The notes under the pieces were generated by a model. That model ran no database searches, was not told the DNA's origin, and was given only the letters and a program-made list of their open reading frames with translations. A stretch of DNA of 64,000 nt from Marsupella aquatica. Its lineage: Eukaryota > Marchantiophyta. Made by a program: the position numbers and the translations under genes. The DNA lies in contig OZ316893.1 in NCBI GenBank assembly GCA_973895155.1, positions 1,612,001 through 1,676,000 on the forward strand, given 5' to 3'. Shown piece by piece: positions 25,754 to 38,896 of the stretch (position 1 is its first letter; the number at the start of each line of letters is the position of its first letter).

Positions 25754-28700
25754 TCTGCACTCACATACCCCCAACCCAAGTGTGAGACCTTCAAAATCAT
25801 TATCACAAGTCGATTAATTCACTGCAAAGGAAATTAGAAGAGGGGGATGAGTTGCATAGTCCACAAAGGGACAGTAAATCGTCACACTACCCTCCGTTTG
25901 GCAACTTTGCATGAAATCTTAAGCTAGCCAGAAACTGTGCCATTGAGCAAGAGCGGATGTCAATACCACCGATTCCATGACCGATATCAGCTCGTTCACC
26001 CCTGAGAACAGTCATAAAAGGACAAAATCCCTGTCGGGCTTCACAATTCATTCATTCACTCGTACTCTAAAACACTTCTCGGTAATGGGAGCCCAAACAA
26101 ACCCCGCAGGTGTAGGAGGAGGTCTGCTTAGCCCAATTTCTCTGTCTTCCAAGGATTATCCCACAAAACGAAGCGAAATCTTCAACTCCCTTAGGTGAAG
26201 TCAAGTCTACATGAATGCTACATTGCTTTACTTTCGTTGCCCTGATGAAACGTCTGCGGGTTGCACTGTTTGGATCAAGGAATTTTGCATCCCATTTTCC
26301 ACTCATCTCGGCACGCGGCAAGCAAAGCCCACGTTGACAAATATCTATCAAGCACAACAGGGATTTTTCCCTGTAACCAAAGATAACGTTAAGCTACAAG
26401 TGACCTCGAGATTCATACCTCGAGGGCCTCCAGAGCGTTTCCATACGATCTACAGTTGACCCCACGGCTAAAAGAGATCGGACCTCTGTTAGTCCATCAC
26501 CAGGGGAAGACACAAAACATCATTGACGACCCGAATTCTCGTTGCATGGTCGGCCAAATGATTGCCGTTTCGTCCTCTCAGCACGATCCTCCACGACACA
26601 CGGATGACGGCTTCCTATCCTCGCCATAAGGCAGATGGGGCCCCTCCTTCTCCACCACGCAGACTCTCAAAGCTTTCACTCAGATGGGGTACCGGGTGTT
26701 AGGACCCGGGGCACACTACATGCGGAGAAATCCCATTCTCACGCTATCCTCCCTGATGGAGGAAGATTAGTTTGGCCTCGACGTACTCGGCTTGTCCAAT
26801 TGAATATACGTTACTGGTCTGGCAAATTGGGTACACCTCTCGGCTACCTGATTCAGCTGGGTGGTGCTAAAAATGGGGGCCATTCTGCCAGAACCTACGC
26901 GAGGAGAACCTTGTGCCCAGTAATATCCAATAGACATGACCTACGCCGCTTGTTGATGAGGGACAAAAATTCAATGACAGTTGTTCTGTACATCGGTCTG
27001 GACATCACAACAGTCCTACTGTATCAGGTAAGTACTGAAAATGTACATCGTCTTCTAGTGGGCAAAATTCTCAACGCCAAAGAAGGAAATCCATACACTG
27101 GTAGAGTAATACGATCGACTCTAGAGCTCCCTATACGCACAGGATTTCCCGTCAGATCCATTGGAAAGGAATTCATCAAGGCTGTGAAGATGCCTCCTAG
27201 ACTTGCAGGCTTTCAGGTAGACGTGAGCAGGGTACGCGTTGCACTCAAGTTCTATTTTTTCAGTGTAGTGAAGGAACGCGCCAAGAAGGGGACCGGTTTC
27301 CCGATGGCGTATAGAACCTGTTCAAATACACCTATCTGCAAGATTCTGGTTCTACAGTAAGGGCAGTTTGGATCCCAAGATATTCATTTCTCCAGATGGG
27401 TTCCAACTATTTCGAGAGTTGATGCTTTTTTGTCTCTAGCCGCAGTTGAAGCCTGTGCCGAAATGACCGCCACCAATCCCGGATTCTCAGGGGAAAGACC
27501 GATGGTGTTCTTGTCTCACGAGACGCTGATGACAAGTTCACCACTGGTCTAAAAGTTCCCAAGACAAGGTGAACACAGTCTCACAAACGATGCCGTCAAT
27601 CCAGGCTGACGCACTGAAAAGGTAAAGGACATTAAACTTGAGTAGTGAAGGCCAACCGCTGAACTCATCGATTATTACGGGTCACAAAGCAATGCAACGG
27701 TGCAACCAGTATTCAATCGCACTCAGTTAACCGCCGTTATCCAAGCACTGTAGGACAGAGTATTCAATTTTCCTCACACAAATCCAGTTGTCTCCCACCG
27801 ACCTTCATTCCTCCCGTTGCCAAACGAACAAAATTGGAATTCGTACATCTAGAACCCGAATACAGAGTCGAACAAGTTCAAATGTGTTTGCAGGAGTCCC
27901 GGCATGGACTCTGTCGGGAACAAGAGCGGACACTCACACAATCTTGCACGGAGCCGTGCTAAAACAAAAAGACTACAAGGAACAAGAGTTACAATCGGAA
28001 CTGTCGTCCGAAGAATCACAAGCAAACAAAAACGTACAAAGAACAAAAATTGCAATTTGGATAGTCTACTCCAGAGTGCGTACCTCAATCAAATTAGATG
28101 CTCTGTCGGATGGCGTCGGTCGCTGCCAGGATTACTGAAATTCGGAATTTGGTTTCTCTTCCCTCATCCTGCTAGCAATCCATTCCACGATCACCCACAC
28201 GGCTCCAGCTCAAAAACGGAGTTCAGACCCTCATGCACTTTCGCCTCTCGGCGGTCACAATCGAAATAGCAACAACCAACAAATGTTCGAAGCTCTCCAA
28301 ATTGAACTTTGCTCTACTATGAGCTCAGGGCATAAACCACAACGGCGGCGATTCTCCATTCAAGGAAATGCTGCTGTGCATGACCGTGCATGTGCAGAAG
28401 ACAAAGAAGCACAATCAACGACCCACGAAAGTGCGAGCTTGCCTCTTGATTGCTTGAACGCTTTTCTTTTCAGCCCAGATACTCGCAGACTCCGCTCCTG
28501 TTCAAACATTCCCGCCGCTCTCTCCTTTCAGAAACAATACACCGAACAACGACTCCAAAATTGTGAAGTGAGAGCTACGTCAATCCACAGAGAGACAGGG
28601 GGGGGGTCACTTCCGCCGCAGGTCACTTCCTCTCTTTCAGCATTCCTTTCTTCCAAATCAATTACGAACTCCACAAAGAGCAGAGTAGAGGTAATTCACC

Positions 28701-28884
28701 CACTCAAGACGAGATGACTACAGATCTCCAATGCTGCTACACATCATGAGTAATTGAACGGCGATCACAGAGCACGGAGGAACGTCAGACCCATCGCCAC
28801 TACATTACCAAAGAAACATCGATACCTCAGCTGTGAGAATGAATGCATGAGAATGACTGAAGCTCAAGATGACAGCACCCTAGA
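25754..28884 (-). other. 5' region of second PMT-type gene; no other gene supported
   Basis: Just before the ATG (read leftward) is GAGTGCAG followed by a single A, a good 3' splice site for a leader intron. The remaining 3 kb is moderately GC-rich with several long frames, the longest at 26635-27360 on the plus strand, but none shows a recognisable domain or conserved-looking composition. Confidence 0.35.
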
Positions 28885-29010
28885 CAAGTTCAGAAATTCC
28901 TAAAAAGCTCGAAGAATGTGACGCATATCTATCAATCAATATCTGGACAACTTCAGAAATTCCTAAAAAGCTCGAAGAATGTGACGCATATCTATCAATC
29001 AATACCTGGA
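28885..29010. repeat. 63-bp tandem duplication, two copies
   Basis: The unit TTCAGAAATTCCTAAAAAGC...ATCTATCAATCAATA starts at 28889 and again at 28952 with almost no difference, so it arose recently. Confidence 0.9.
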
Positions 29011-29316
29011 GAGAATGTATCAGCTGATTCACAGATCATCCGCTCTACTCATTCCATTGACGGAATGGTACAACACTTCAGTAGTGTCGCCCACCAAGTT
29101 ACTCCAACATCATATCCAAGTATTCATCACAGTTTCTCGAAGACGGTGTTCGTAAAACGCACTCGAGGGGGTCCACATAAATGTTCCACTAACGAACAGA
29201 ACAACCTTTGTACAATGCCCATTTCTACTCGTGCAGACTGCAGAGTACAGTAACTTTATGTACAGTAATTTCATTCAGGTTGGGTCCCACTTTTAAGATG
29301 CGACCGGTTCCATTTT

Positions 29317-29430
29317 GATTTAGGTGATAAAGACAAATTACCTCCAATTTTTCTTAGTGTCATGTTTCTAAGGGATTTAGGTGATAAAGACAAATTACCT
29401 CCAATTTTCTTAGTGTCATGTTTCTAAGGG
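29317..29430. repeat. 57-bp tandem duplication, two copies
   Basis: GATTTAGGTGATAAAGACAA begins at 29317 and 29374. The copies differ by one T in a homopolymer. GGGTCCCACT phrases lie just outside on both sides (about 29282 and 29430). Confidence 0.9.
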
Positions 29431-30017
29431 TCCCACTAAGTAACTGCACATCAAAATATGACATCTTCTCTAGAGTGTATGACATTTCTCCATATAATGA
29501 TAAACCTTGTTTATTTTCATCAATGGACACATGTTACCACAATATGATGTTTGATTAACTTAGAGATGTTTCTATGGTGTAAGACACTTGGATGAGAGTT
29601 TGTGCAAAAACTGGGCAACTTATGAAGCTTGAATTATAAAGAACATGATAACCTTTGCATAATGTCCATTTGGACTTGTGTAGTGAACAATATTCACAAC
29701 TGCAAGGCCACCAGAATCCAACCATGACAATCCAACCCACAAGTAATGGACAGAGAGAGATACATCATGGTTGACTTATCTTTAATTGAACTTCTTCAGT
29801 TTTTTGTCTTGTAGCACTCAAAATAGATTTTCTTTCTATGTTAATGAGCTATTTTAAAATAAATATTTTTCTTAAAAGCAATCTAATCTATTTATTTTGG
29901 TCATGGTATGGATGAGGGGGAGGTGCAGGACTTGGGAGGAAGAGCCACCACAATACAAATAGCACAAAATGAGTGGTGCTAAGCTACGTTAAAATTAATG
30001 TACCTATTAGGTAACTA
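29431..30017. other. AT-rich intergenic, nothing recognised
   Basis: No coding frame, RNA gene or repeat boundary is visible. Confidence 0.4.
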
Positions 30018-30180
30018 ACTGAGTTGTGGAGACAGCCTAATGGTAAGAGTACTACTGTAGCGAGTGTGGGGAGGTATGCAGTTTGATCCCTGGTCATGCA
30101 AGTTTCTCAATGTATCAATTTTACAAGTTTAACTCAATTATCTAAGAGGGGTCTCCTCAAAAATATCAGAAAACAAACCA
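30018..30180 (+). mobile_element. tRNA-derived SINE (Au-like)
   Basis: An A-box-like AGCCTAATGGTAAGAG at about 30033 is followed about 40 bases later by a B-box-like GTTTGATCCCTGG (near 30090), the layout of an internal RNA polymerase III promoter. A T-rich tail follows. Plant Au-type SINEs have this head. It cannot be a working tRNA gene because the cloverleaf arms do not pair. Confidence 0.5.
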
Positions 30181-30399
30181 AGAAAATAGCGTCCATGTAA
30201 GCCAGAATAAATCTAATTCCTAAAACAATTCAAAGTAGTTTCCTCTAATTCCAAATTTCTAAAATTACAAAGAAGAAACCCTCATAAATAAAATCAAAAC
30301 TTAAATAATCGATGGTAGACACTCAAACATTATTTGCAAGTCAAATGGTTTCCAATCAGGGAAAGTCAAAACATTTATTATTACGCCCAATTGACGGCT

Positions 30400-30900
30400 C
30401 TGTCATGGTGCACTGAATAAGTGAATATGCTACTCGGGCATCTTTCGGGCACGTCTGCCCCAACAGGGTTTATGCACGCGTGATCTGCCCGTCCGAATTC
30501 ACTCGCCGGCCCCTGACATTTCTGTTCTACAGCATCTCCGCTGTCCGATTGATCGCATCCTGCGTACAGTAGTACCCGCAGAACTCGGCCGTGCTGTACG
30601 TTAATCTCAGTGGTACGGAGTCTTGCTGCCCGGACTCACGTGTCAGTGCCAGTCACATACGGAAGGAGAGTTTCGAAACGGGCTGCCCACCGCCAGGTGT
30701 ACGTGCTGTGCCGGTACGGGTCTGCCCGGGTCACATGTTGCCGGGCCGGAGTCCCCGCGGTCGACTCTATGATAACGCACGCCAACCCGGGCGGTATAAT
30801 TATTACCGGGTTCTAACCGGACCGGCGTAGTTCTAACCCCGGGCCCCGGGAGGATGTCAGCCTACCTGCCCGCGGGCAGAAGTAAATGCAGTCGGCACTT
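30400..30900. other. GC-rich, CpG-rich island in AT-rich DNA
   Basis: Base composition jumps sharply to GC over about 500 bp, with many CpG steps and self-complementary blocks such as CCCCGGGCCCCGGG near 30838. DNA on either side is AT-rich and CpG-poor. No conserved protein frame is seen. It may be a recently inserted element, an unmethylated island or a fragment of a GC-rich retrotransposon. Confidence 0.55.
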
Positions 30901-31329
30901 CCTAAGTGTTAATTTCATAACTGCAAGATGGTCGGTTCTTCCCTTTTCTTCCGACCATTTTGTGTTTCTTTTGCAGTTTTTTGTAAATAGCTTTTTCCTA
31001 ATTTGATATTATTAAAATGCCCCTAACAAATTTATTTATCAACCCATCACTCATTTCATATAGTATTGACAGTATACAGGTTCTCATTATCATGTGACAA
31101 GTAGCTATTGGCTAGCCGCAACCCGCTCCAACCCCCCTCAACCCCCTTGCCCTTCCCCATTGCAGGCCATAGTTGCAGGCCAGGACTGGCAAAAACAAGT
31201 CATTTTTTGCTCCACACTCCCCTCACTAAAACCTGACATTTTTGGCCCTGGTTTTTACTTAGGGAAATGCAACTGGGAAGGGGAAGGGGGTCTAAGTGGG
31301 GTAGTGGCAGATTAAAGCTAGCCAGTAGT

Positions 31330-31760
31330 GACTCACCACATGGCGACGGGAACCTGTACAATGTTGAGCATAGACGACACTCGCAACAGTAAGCACATGA
31401 CACATCCAACGGGCAAGTAGTCGACACAAGATATACGTGGTTCACCTCCTTGAGGCTACGTCCACGGGAACACACAAGAGAGCTTTACTGAACTCTAAGC
31501 CTGTCGGCTAAATCAAGTCTCCACAATGTAAGCTCTCCTCATCTCTCAAGTGGCTCTGTAACAATGAGCCTAAGTTTCACTTATCCAAGCAAACACCGTT
31601 GGCATATAGTGTGTATCCTAGTTAACCTAACCATGTCTCCGACTATGATTAGCCTAACTACGGTTACATGTCGCAACCCTAGACCTTGAGTAAATACCTA
31701 AATACGAGTTAATACTAACCGAATATGAAATGGTTGGCAGTTTGATCAATAATTTTGTTT
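31330..31760. mobile_element. LTR-retrotransposon-like remnant
   Basis: The phrase ATATACGTGGTTCACCTC followed by GGCTACGTCCACGGG (about 31430-31465) is a pattern I associate with LTRs of plant copia-type elements. No partner LTR, primer-binding site or polymerase frame was found in the window, so this would be a solo or fragmentary LTR. Confidence 0.35.
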
Positions 31761-34700
31761 GGGGGACACATTAGCAATAATGGGTAGTTTCGGGGACAGG
31801 TTAGTAAAAAACTGTTTTTAGAAATGCAAAGAGGGCTCCACTAACTGAAATTATGTATATCTAATTTCATGGTGAGAGGCACTATGGGCCGTAACTCAAA
31901 GAAACCCTTTAGTTTTTGTTATGTATTTATTCTTAGATTAGATCTTTGGTTACTCTTGTTAGTACTTGACTTGTTCTAATTGTAATCAGGAAATAGACTA
32001 GGTTTAGATTAGGCTACTAGTACATACACAGGTTGGTGTAAGCTTGTGGTGAAACTCAGGTTCATTGTTAAAGACCAAGTTCAGAACTAGGGTAGTAGAG
32101 CTCTCGTTATGGTGACTTGGTACTTCCGACAGGCCTAGAGTGCAATGTGTTCTTGTGGACATCGCCTTGCGTGAGCTGAAACACATATCTCTTGTTGTCA
32201 ACCCGGGGTCCTCATTTCTTTTCTTCCAACCATCACACACGAATAAGTATAGGGTTTTTTTATTGGGTTTAGTGAAAGACTTTTAAATTTTTGTTGAATA
32301 ACATTAGGGTTGTTTTAATCCAATTTTGAGAATCATAGGGTTCTTTACAACCAAATTTGAGTTAGAGGTAAAACAATTCCTCAAAAAAACTTTATTCACT
32401 TAAGTTTTAGGGTGTTTATTTTCCCAAAACTTCATGCATGATATGGGACACCCCTTGGATTGAGGCCCCTTACGTTGTCAACTATTCTTATAAAATGGTG
32501 AATCACATGGGAATGTTGTCATTGTTCAACCGTTTTAAGCAGGAGTACCTTATGGACAACTATTATTGTCCATACTGTACTCTTACCAAGGTTTTGATAC
32601 ACTTCAAGGCCCGCTTCAAGGGTGAGAAGACTTTTTGTTTTAATATTTAGTAAAAGTATAGGAGAAGTCACACCTAAATGCATTAAGTGTGATGTGAGAC
32701 ACCTCTTAGAATGAGGCCCCTAAGGTTGCCGGCCCACACCATAGGAATCCAAACATTGTTTATTAATAAATAATTAAGCCCCAAAACCTCACCCAAAATT
32801 GTTGTCTGACAGGAGCATGTGCACATCCACCAGCTTGAGGGTCTTGGAAGGGAATGGTTTTGATGTGACCTATGATTCGAAAACTACTTGGGGGGGATCA
32901 CTTCAACAAAAGTGACACATCAAGTGCGATAAAGTATAGGTTCATTTAAATGGGTGTGACGGAATACTTCCAAAGTTTTGTGGAAGAACAAATATGACAT
33001 GTTTCTCAGCGCACATGTTCTATTGATTGGTTGGGTTTGAAGAATAAATATGCCTATTAAATACTATCTTTAAAGTTTTTAGGGGTCTTTACGTAAAAAT
33101 GACAAAATTGAAAGAAAGAAAATGTGTTGCAAAAATAATAATTTCACTTATAAGTTAGGGGGTTTGAACTCTAAAACATCGCACATGATGTATGACCCTC
33201 CATATAGTGACCCCCTTGAGGGAAACTCAACACAAGGGCGGGTATAGACTCACAACAAAGTGACAAGTTTGAAATTGAGTCTCTCTGTATTTCTCTCCAA
33301 GAAATAGCTAGCTTGGGGATGGTGCTTTGTGGACTTGGTGTGCAGCAATGCAAGGCTAAAGAAGATGGTATCTCGTCGTGGAAAGGTTGAATTTATGTTA
33401 TTTCTTAAACTTACTTGTGCGGATGTAGCTCACCATGTAGGACCTGGTTATTGTACTTTCCAAAAAATACAAAGACAGTCCTCTTTCTTAAATACATGGA
33501 CAGTCCTTACCCAAGAACATAAAGAGGCCTTGAAACTTAAAATCATGAGTAGAGCTCTACTGTACTTCTGGTCCAAAGGGGGTCACTCTTGAAATTGTTT
33601 TAGGTTCAGGGTTTTGACAAACACTGCTTGTTTGGGCGCCAGCACACTTGAGGACTCCCTGACTCTGACGAGCAGGATGACGGGTTACATAAACCAGGGA
33701 ATTTGGCTAGACATCCCTTCTTGTGTCTAAAAAATAAGTAGTAATTTTGTTGAACAGATATTGCATTTGATAAAGTATGGGATTCCAAAATTTTTGCCCG
33801 GTGTCTGATGTATGGCAATCACACATCTCTTTGTGTGAGACTGTTGTATTGTAGGGCACCTTCACCATTCAGTCATTTGTCCTATTGAGGCTTTTGTTGT
33901 ATATTTGTGTTCCAATGTGCCTAAGACAAGGTGCATCTACTGTACTATTGAATTTTTGAATATTTTACTGCCACCTCCTCATGTCTTGAATCTTGTGGTG
34001 GTAGAGCTTTTTGTTACCTCTATGTTTAATACTATCTCAGAATTAAATGAAATTCCATCCTTTAGGGGATGCTATCCCTTCATGAGTGCAAGAAAGAAGG
34101 ATAATGCCAGCCCCCCCCTTTTTGTTTCCTAGGCTTATGGTTTTGAGTGACTTCTGTGTCAGGACCCAAGAAAATTATTATTATCTGAGAAGTACATGAA
34201 AGGCCCATCATTTTTTTGAAATCTTATTTATAAAGCGTCAACTACAAGCTAGAGTTGGGGCCTAGGCTCCTAAAGTGAAGCCTCTAGACCATAACTCCAT
34301 GGGTCATCATGTGGATGGGAAACTCATGGTATGTGTCAAATGATAAGCATGTATGCCATTTGTTATGATTTACATTTACATTAAAAAATGAACTTTATGG
34401 CCACCATAACATATTGCATAGAAAGAGGGATGTGCATAGAAACTAATATGGTATGCTCTATATGATTATTAAAATGATTGCATGCATGATGGTTTTTTTA
34501 TCAATTTATTAACCTTCAACTAATGTGAATAAAGGATATATTTTGGTGACATTTTTATTGTCCTCCCCATATAGCATGTTCATCCTGGAACATGTCTCTT
34601 TTTTGTCTTTTAGTGATATGTAATTCATTTAAGTAGGGACATGTAAAATATATGCACATAAAATCAAATTATGACCAAGAAAGTACAAAGGTACTAAAGA

Positions 34701-37031
34701 GTTGAGTTGTGCACATGCAGTACAGATTTTCATTTGCTTCTAGGTAATGACATTCAACTCAATTAAAACCATAAATTTTGCAAAGTAATTCATGAGGGGA
34801 ACTTAATACACCAGATGTTCACATTGATCAAACTCATTTCTTACACTCATGAGAAAAAAGAGAATTCACTAAGGAGTGAAAAGGAAAGATTAAATCTTGA
34901 TGAGGGGAGCCAATACATTCAAAATACTCTAAGTTCACTAAAATTAAGAGGGGTCCTAAAGTTAATTCAAAATCAAATTAATACAAATGATTTACATTGT
35001 TAAGGCACATTGAAATCAAAATACTTAACACAAAATATGAATGAGACAAAATCTGAAAAGTGGATTCACCATATAGCAGCCTCAAGAAAAGGAAAGAATA
35101 TATTGTCCTCCCCACTACACAAGTTCAAAGAATGGGTAGTCAGAGCTAGTGGGTTCACAATATTGTAGAAGCTGAAAAGTATAAAAATATAATGTGGGGA
35201 GGGCTTAAAAGTGGGGTCAACGCTTTGTAAGGCCATGAACCTCCACTCCAGGTGAGGGCTATTATATAAATCACCAAAACTTAATTTGTTTTTCCTTAAA
35301 GGTGGTTCAAGAAAAGCCATCCCAACTCTTGAAAGGAATATTATTATTATTCTCAGCATCACAATGTTTCTGAGCGTGAAACACTCCAAGACAAGCTATT
35401 TTACATTTTGGAGATCCTCACATCTTTAGTTATCTTAAAGAAAGTTATTTTGCTGATTATTTCATATAGGATAATTCTGAGACTTTTTAATACCATATAT
35501 TGGACAAAGGTTGTTTAAAGTTGAAGCAACCTTACATTTTTCAACTTGTTAGCAGATAGGTTTTATATCATTTGACATTTAAACTTGATATATCCCTTGT
35601 TCTTTTAGTATGATATTTGCCCATTGTCGATTCAGGTGACCTTTTGTGTTATTTTTTCTGCACAATTAACATTCTTAATATTCAGGTTGCAAGATTTCCG
35701 AATTAAGGCTTTGCACGAGGGCATGAGCATATCTAATGATGCCCCACTGTGTTCCATATTATGCTCTTACTGTAGTAAAGGGCAGTTACTTATGATTTTT
35801 GCTTCCAGGATCTTGCAACTTTTTGCCTACCAAATCTTGGATTTGATCTCAAAAATTGCAAGTCTTAATTTTAGTCTTTATAATCAAATTCTGTACCTGT
35901 CTAGATGAAAAGCTCTGATAGACTATACTACAATACTGCCTGATCATCATCACGGTAACGAGGAAGCGAGACCTCTTTCAATTGAGGTGTTTTGTATGCT
36001 AGATGTTGATTTAAGGCCGAAAGTACTTCTAATTGAGATATTTTTTGGTTTTTTTTTATTGTGCTCTTATTAGCATTACCCAATCTGGCTAATCAATTAA
36101 GCCAACAACAAGAAAGCATGATACAAGGCCGTTTGATATAGCATTAGAGCAGGCATATCTTGGGTCTAGCTTTGTTATTTCCTTTAAATCACAACTTGCC
36201 CTATATAAGGGGAAGTGTCCAAGACCTCCCCATTTTTCCACATTTCAATCACTGTTTTCCTCTAGCATGCCAGTTTGTTCCACAATTTCAGGAAAAATCT
36301 CCTTTTAATGGTAACTCCGGGTAACCCGTAGCTTTTGAAGGGCAGTTGTGGTTTAATGAACTAAAAGGGTAATTATTCTAGCTCAATGAGTTGAATTAAA
36401 AGTAAATTATTCCTAAAGATGACAATAAAAGAGTGATCAAAGCTATATGGTCTTAATAGACTGGACTAATATCTAGAGTTCATAAGGTTTGACAATACTG
36501 GTCTGATAATACGTTCTGGGAGTAAATTCAGCCACCAACAAATGCCAAAGGGAAGAAAAGAGAAGAGGATTAGCAGTGAAGAACCCAAGCACCCAAACCA
36601 ACAATAGAGAGTGGAAAGCACCATCCCAACCAAAGATAATACTGCACTAGAGAGCATAAGCGTGCTTTATTTCTGGGAAGACGGGGTAGGACTGTGTACC
36701 AATCTCATTACTCAGGGTAGGAACTATGGATTTGCAACTGATTGAGGGTAATCACACCTATGTTTACCATAATATGTTCCTTACTCAGAGGGGGCTTTAC
36801 AAGACCAACCAGACGACAAATGACCAAGGATCACTTCCAAGATTTTGCTTCTGGATTTCATTAGAGCTGGTCATATCAACTGAGCAGTCCATTATGAGGT
36901 CAAATCTACAAGAAATATCACTGCATGGAATGGAGTGGGTCCCCCAAAATGCTTGTGTAGATAGTGTAGTTCTGGCCAAAGTTTAAACCCCTCCTGAATT
37001 GGAACTTTGAAAGGACCTCTCAGACCTATTC
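31761..37031. other. 5-kb AT-rich repeat desert, no gene
   Basis: No frame reads as a protein domain. A weak duplication is visible: TGATATGGGACACCCC...GAGGCCCCTTA near 32440 resembles TGATGTGAGACACCTC...GAGGCCCCTAA near 32690. The rest looks like old decayed repeats. Confidence 0.4.
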
Positions 37032-37500
37032 TTATTCTTTCACTACAGTAATAGATGCATTGCCTGACCATTATTCTTTCACTGCAGTATTAAATGCACT
37101 GCCTGACTACATTTTGTGGTGAGGCAGTGTAAATAGACCTATGGATCAGGTATGGTAAAACACAAGAGACCTGTCATGATTTGTCCAGTCTTCTTGTAAA
37201 GCTCTCCTTAGGGCACTGTGGTTATGGGGCTATCACCCACAAAACCTGCATCAATTTTGCTGTTCACAATTTGTCCAGTCTTCTTGTAAAGCTCCCCTTA
37301 CGACACTTTTGTTACGACTTGTGTTGATTGACAATGGCTATCACTCACAGAAAACCTGCACCAATTTTGCTGCAGTAGCCATCACATTCTCAATCCCAAA
37401 AGTGAATAGAATGTCACATATGTAGGCATCAATTTGGCTACAGTCGCATCACATTCTCAATACCAAGAGTGAATAAAACGCCATATATGTCGGCACCATT
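37032..37500. repeat. Three adjacent short tandem duplications
   Basis: A 39-bp unit (TTATTCTTTCACTRCAGTA at 37032 and 37071), a 90-bp unit (TTGTCCAGTCTTCTTGTAAA at 37181 and 37271) and a 67-bp unit (ATCACATTCTCAAT at 37381 and 37448) lie side by side. Different periods in one 470-bp patch suggest repeated slippage or break repair. Confidence 0.75.
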
Positions 37501-38896
37501 GAGACGAAGACTTCAAGTACCGACTGTGAAGGTAGTATTGTGAACCCATCACCAAAAGAATGCATCGAGGCTCTCCCGACTAACTACTGTAGGTGATTCT
37601 CAATTGGGGCGATTTCCTCTCGAGATTTGATCTATTTCATACTCGTCACATGTCAACCTTTCCAAGATCTACAACAGTTATCTGCAGAAACACACCAACT
37701 CTCGTAGTGCAGAATCGATGCATTATCGTCACGACATCGTCATTGTAGCAGTCATTGCAATTCGGATGTGGCACATTAGATTTCGGATTCTTCCAACAAC
37801 TCGTCATTCCACCATTTGCAAACTGAAGCAACTTGCGTAGTTGTGCTATCAAGCCTCATCGAGCCGGGGGCAGGCCAACAGTCACCACGTTTACTCTTCC
37901 ACACGAGGACGTCTCTAACTTCATAAGCTCAACTCCCTTCGTGGGGTGTACATAACCTCTTCCGTGATTCTCGTACTTCACTCGAAACAATGGAAGCCCA
38001 TATAATTATTGTTGTTTGTAATTGTACATGCAGCAGCCCACTCGGACTTTCAATATTTTTTAGCCCTCATATTGTAATACATCTGCATTCCTACACTCCA
38101 CATCTCAACTTCACACAGAACACAACAGCGTGAAGGAACCCTCTCACCTCCATTCGTCATGAAAACATGGAATATGGTTGCTGATTCATGAGACCCCTTC
38201 TGAGAGAAAAAAATCTCCCTTCCTATCCAGAGCCCAACTCCATTCTCTTCGTACGTCAATCCAACAACACATTTGGGCAAATCAGTCTCCTCAGATTACT
38301 TCCACACAAACCGGAACTCCAGAATGCTTTCACTACCATAGAACAAAAATCCATTGAAGAGTCCCAGATAAGTTCGGTTAGAAGTTTCTGTCTCTCCCTG
38401 TAGCCTCTCTTTCTACAATTTTCTCCAGTCTTTAAATAGTCAAAGAAGTCCAATGTTAGGGTTCTACAAGACCCGCAAGTACGACTATTGCTCTGTACTA
38501 AATGCCGTCCTTAAAGAATCAGAGTTCACAACTTACATTCTAATTTTACATCCCTAGAATACACACCACGTCTCGAGTCAACCCAGCCCAGAGAGGACAA
38601 TTCTGTAGAATCCTCCAAGTACTTGGAGCTGACACAGAATGAGGTCCAGAGAAGAGAAGAGAGCAGATCTAAGAAATTGCCTCGCACAACACGCTTCGCA
38701 GGAAGTCAACTATAACCTCTGTGCTAGACTCATGGCTTCTAGCCTGACTAATCTATCGGTTCATTTCATAGAAAACATCGTGTCTCGTCGTGCAGTTGGT
38801 GATGTCAGAAGACATTCGTACTGCGATAGAGAAAAGGCATGGCGTTCACTGGCGTTGGCCAGCTTTTAGATGACGACAGGCACGTAGTCTGTCAAA
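37501..38896. other. 3' flank of the SURNod19 gene, nothing recognised
   Basis: No further exon or RNA gene is supported. The part next to 38897 should hold the 3' untranslated region. Confidence 0.4.

Noticed and set aside
25754-25774. N-terminal extension of the minus-strand PMT-type gene
   Set aside because: The extra codons begin at TTG, not ATG, and a good splice acceptor sits just before the ATG at 25753.
26635-27360. 241-aa plus-strand frame
   Set aside because: No recognisable domain or family; composition not convincing. It could be chance in moderately GC-rich DNA.
30018-30100. tRNA gene
   Set aside because: A- and B-box-like phrases exist but the cloverleaf stems do not pair, so it is a SINE head.
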